A stretch of 64,000 nt of DNA, from positions 689,692 to 753,691 of the forward strand of contig DAOSDY010000002.1 in the NCBI GenBank assembly GCA_035362835.1. The letters run 5' to 3'. Positions 62,080-64,000 of this stretch are shown piece after piece. Below the pieces are notes generated by a model. It had not been told where the DNA came from. It searched no databases and was given only the letters and a program-made list of their open reading frames with translations. Position numbers and translations under genes: made by a program. Numbering within the stretch: the first letter of the stretch is position 1; each line of letters starts with the position of its first letter. The stretch comes from Melioribacteraceae bacterium. GTDB lineage: Bacteria > Bacteroidota > Ignavibacteria > Ignavibacteriales > Melioribacteraceae.

Positions 62080-62751
62080 ATGAAAGTTAATTTCCCGATC
62101 GATTCTATTTATAAAAAAGATTATGAAATTTATAATCAGCTTGTTCCCTATGTAATTGAGCAAACGGGTCGCGGCGAGCGCGGAATGGATATCTTTTCCA
62201 GGTTACTAAGGGAAAGAATTATTTTCCTTGGGACAGCGATCGACGATCATATAGCAAGCCTGATAATTGCCCAGCTTCTCTTTCTGGAAGCGGAAGATCC
62301 GGAAAAGGATATTTTCCTTTATATCAACTCCCCCGGCGGAAGTGTTTCGGCCGGTCTGGCAATATATGATACAATGAAATATATAAAGTCGAAAGTTTCC
62401 ACTATTTGCGTTGGATTAGCAGCAAGTATGGGAGCTGTTCTTCTTGCCGGAGGCGAAGCTAACAAACGTTCCGCACTCCCCCATTCAAAAATCATGATAC
62501 ATCAGCCGTGGATCGGTGGTCTGCAGGGACAGACAACAGACATCGAGATTCACGCAAAAGAAATGATAAAGACGCGGGATACAATCTACAATATTCTTTC
62601 CGAGCACACCGGTAAGAGTTATGAACAGATTGCAAAAGATTGCGACAGGGATTATTTCCTTACTTCCCAGGAAGCAAAAGAATACAAGCTGATTGATAAT
62701 ATTCTTGTTCATAGAGTCTCTCAAACAGATCAGAATAAAGAAAAAAAATAA
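62080..62751 (+). CDS. clpP: ATP-dependent Clp protease proteolytic subunit
   Basis: 223 residues. Catalytic triad present: Ser116 (GLAASMGAV), His141 (IMIHQPW) and Asp191 (DCDRDYF); IFLYINSPGGSVSAG is the substrate-groove strand. It forms the double-heptamer chamber that works with ClpX/ClpA. The ATG at 62080 follows an AAGGA site, one base after the tig stop; an earlier in-frame ATG at 62038 lies inside tig. Unlike many bacteria, clpX does not follow; a terminator and a peptidase gene do. Confidence 0.96.
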   Translation: MKVNFPIDSIYKKDYEIYNQLVPYVIEQTGRGERGMDIFSRLLRERIIFLGTAIDDHIASLIIAQLLFLEAEDPEKDIFLYINSPGGSVSAGLAIYDTMKYIKSKVSTICVGLAASMGAVLLAGGEANKRSALPHSKIMIHQPWIGGLQGQTTDIEIHAKEMIKTRDTIYNILSEHTGKSYEQIAKDCDRDYFLTSQEAKEYKLIDNILVHRVSQTDQNKEKK

Positions 62752-62765
62752 TCTAATAAATAATT

Positions 62766-62791
62766 AAGGGCACATAAGTGCCCTTTTTTTT
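62766..62791 (+). terminator. Rho-independent terminator after tig-clpP
   Basis: 8-bp stem AAGGGCAC / GTGCCCTT with a 4-nt loop ATAA, followed by a run of T, 14 bp after the clpP stop. Confidence 0.92.
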
Positions 62792-62815
62792 GTCATCCAA
62801 TTCCGAGGGGGTAAC

Positions 62816-64000
62816 ATGAAAACTCTCAAACGCCTCTTTCTCCTAACACTCATTGCAACATCCGGTTTATTTGCTCAGGAAAAACTGTTAACTGTTGAAG
62901 ATGTTATACTTAATTCGTTTACTAAGTATTCTCCGGCTAATATCCGACAGCTTGGATGGATACCCGATTCTGATTTTTATGTTTTTCCCGAAGGGACCGG
63001 AGAATCTTCGGTACTGATGAAATCCACTCCACTCTCAGTGAAAAAAGATACTTTGATTACACTAAAAGAGATCAATTCAAAATTAGAATCTTTTGGTCAG
63101 AGGAAACTGAATAATATCCCTGCGATACGATGGACCGATTCCAATACACTTCAATTCTGGTCTGGAGGTACCTGGTTTTCTTACAACATCAAATTCAAAA
63201 ATATTTCCAAATTAAACGCCCTCCCATCAGGTGCAGAAAATCAAACTCCTGCACCAAATAATAAGTTTGTCGCTTATACCATTGCAAATAATCTATTTGT
63301 GAATCTTGATGAGTCGAAAAAAATTCAGATTTCAAATGATACAGACACCAATATAGTTAACGGTCAGGCTGTTCACAGAAATGAATTCGGCATCAACGGC
63401 GGAATTTTCTGGTCCCCTAATTCAAATTATATTGCTTACTACCGTATGGACCAGACGATGGTTTCTGACTACCCTCTCGTTGAAATCGACAAGACACCAG
63501 CACAACTTAAAAATATCAAATACCCCATGGCCGGTCAAAAGAGTCATCACGTTACAGTTGGGCTTTACAACATAGAAAGCGGAAAGACCACGTGGATTAA
63601 AACCGGAGAACCTCTTGAACAATACTTAACTAATCTGGAATGGTCACCAGACGAAAAATATTTTTATATAGCTCATTTGAACCGTGATCAGAACCACATG
63701 GAATTCAAAAAGTATGATGTAGCCACCGGCGATTTAATCAATACATTATTCGAAGAAAAGGATACGGAATTTGTTGAGCCCTTGAATCCTATGATCTTTC
63801 TCCCGAAATCGAACAATCAGTTTTTATGGTTTTCTGAAAGAGATGGATTCAATCATCTCTATCTCTACGATACGGACGGTAAAATGATTCGGCAAGTTAC
63901 TCAGGGTAAATGGGTAATAACCTCCTTCCATGGATTCGACAATACCGGAAAATTTATTTACATCACTTCCACAAAAGAATCCCCCATCGAACGCCATTTT
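62816..64000 (+). CDS. Dipeptidyl peptidase IV-family S9 peptidase (partial, 3' end off the window)
   Basis: 395 codons read open from the ATG at 62816, preceded by a GAGGGGG site, to the window edge. A signal peptide (ends SGLFAQ) and the N-terminal beta-propeller of DPP IV are visible: GIFWSPNSNYIAYYRMDQ, LEWSPDEKYFYIAHLNRDQ and FLWFSERDGFNHLYLYDTDGK. The C-terminal alpha/beta-hydrolase domain with the catalytic serine lies beyond the window. The enzyme would cleave X-Pro dipeptides from periplasmic or external peptides. Confidence 0.88.
   Translation, partial: MKTLKRLFLLTLIATSGLFAQEKLLTVEDVILNSFTKYSPANIRQLGWIPDSDFYVFPEGTGESSVLMKSTPLSVKKDTLITLKEINSKLESFGQRKLNNIPAIRWTDSNTLQFWSGGTWFSYNIKFKNISKLNALPSGAENQTPAPNNKFVAYTIANNLFVNLDESKKIQISNDTDTNIVNGQAVHRNEFGINGGIFWSPNSNYIAYYRMDQTMVSDYPLVEIDKTPAQLKNIKYPMAGQKSHHVTVGLYNIESGKTTWIKTGEPLEQYLTNLEWSPDEKYFYIAHLNRDQNHMEFKKYDVATGDLINTLFEEKDTEFVEPLNPMIFLPKSNNQFLWFSERDGFNHLYLYDTDGKMIRQVTQGKWVITSFHGFDNTGKFIYITSTKESPIERHF

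Noticed and set aside
63381..63622. Two small open frames at the right end
   Set aside because: Both are shadows within the continuous DPP IV reading frame that extends to the window edge.

Overview
The window is AT-rich (roughly 38-40% GC by eye), densely packed bacterial chromosome with no rRNA, IS element, prophage or CRISPR array. The gene content points to the Bacteroidota/Chlorobiota group, most likely an Ignavibacteria-type (Melioribacter/Ignavibacterium-like) organism. It has a Gram-negative envelope with a TonB-dependent receptor, BamA-type barrel, TolC and ExbBD. It also has a type 2 IPP isomerase, a pyruvoyl-dependent arginine decarboxylase, and a Bacteroidetes-like promoter (TTTG-N19-TAATTTTG) in front of the only tRNA. 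This placement is inference from gene content; no marker search was possible. TTG is used unusually often as a start codon (at least ten genes).

Layout. 1-2552 (minus): a partial CvpA-like protein, a GatB/YqeY protein, and an ExbB-ExbD-ExbD proton-channel cluster with its own terminator. 2670-4405 (minus): a short-chain dehydrogenase and a secreted endonuclease/phosphatase-fold protein. 4485-7277 (plus): DNA polymerase I. 7346-17097 (minus): an eight-gene, almost gapless operon. In transcription order it encodes IPP isomerase, a short-chain prenyl synthase, HPr, PTS enzyme I, a phosphoglucose/phosphomannose isomerase, a metalloprotease-propeller-BamA fusion, a PQQ-propeller lipoprotein and a PEGA protein. 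17241-20899: two SLC45-like MFS transporters flanking a secreted protein. 20930-24104: a methyltransferase, and divergently smpB-tyrS-pdaD.

24122-28817 (minus): a thiamin uptake operon under a TPP riboswitch, encoding a TonB-dependent receptor, thiamin pyrophosphokinase and a sodium:solute symporter. 28840-31614: a lytic transglycosylase with seven LysM repeats. 31735-36698 (minus): an acyl-CoA carboxylase beta subunit, an odd ABC pair with degenerate ATPase motifs, an MBL hydrolase and chorismate synthase. 36785-44957 (minus): DegQ-type protease, recO, mtnA, a PfkB kinase, a Nudix hydrolase and a giant outer-membrane protein of unknown function. 45063-53639 (minus): a TolC-MacA-ABC ATPase operon with four MacB/FtsX-like permeases that form a duplicated pair. 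53746-60533 (minus): CCA-adding enzyme, a membrane-anchored gluzincin, MurA and a Ser/Thr kinase with a Ycf48-like C-terminus. 60665-64000 (plus): tRNA-Leu(UAG), trigger factor, ClpP and the start of a dipeptidyl peptidase IV.

The most interesting parts are the complete-looking riboswitch-thiamin transport operon, the operon tying isoprenoid supply, PTS phosphotransfer and outer-membrane proteins together, the two gluzincin fusion proteins, and the ABC pair whose ATPase lacks several catalytic motifs. No stretch of more than 300 bases is without a gene.
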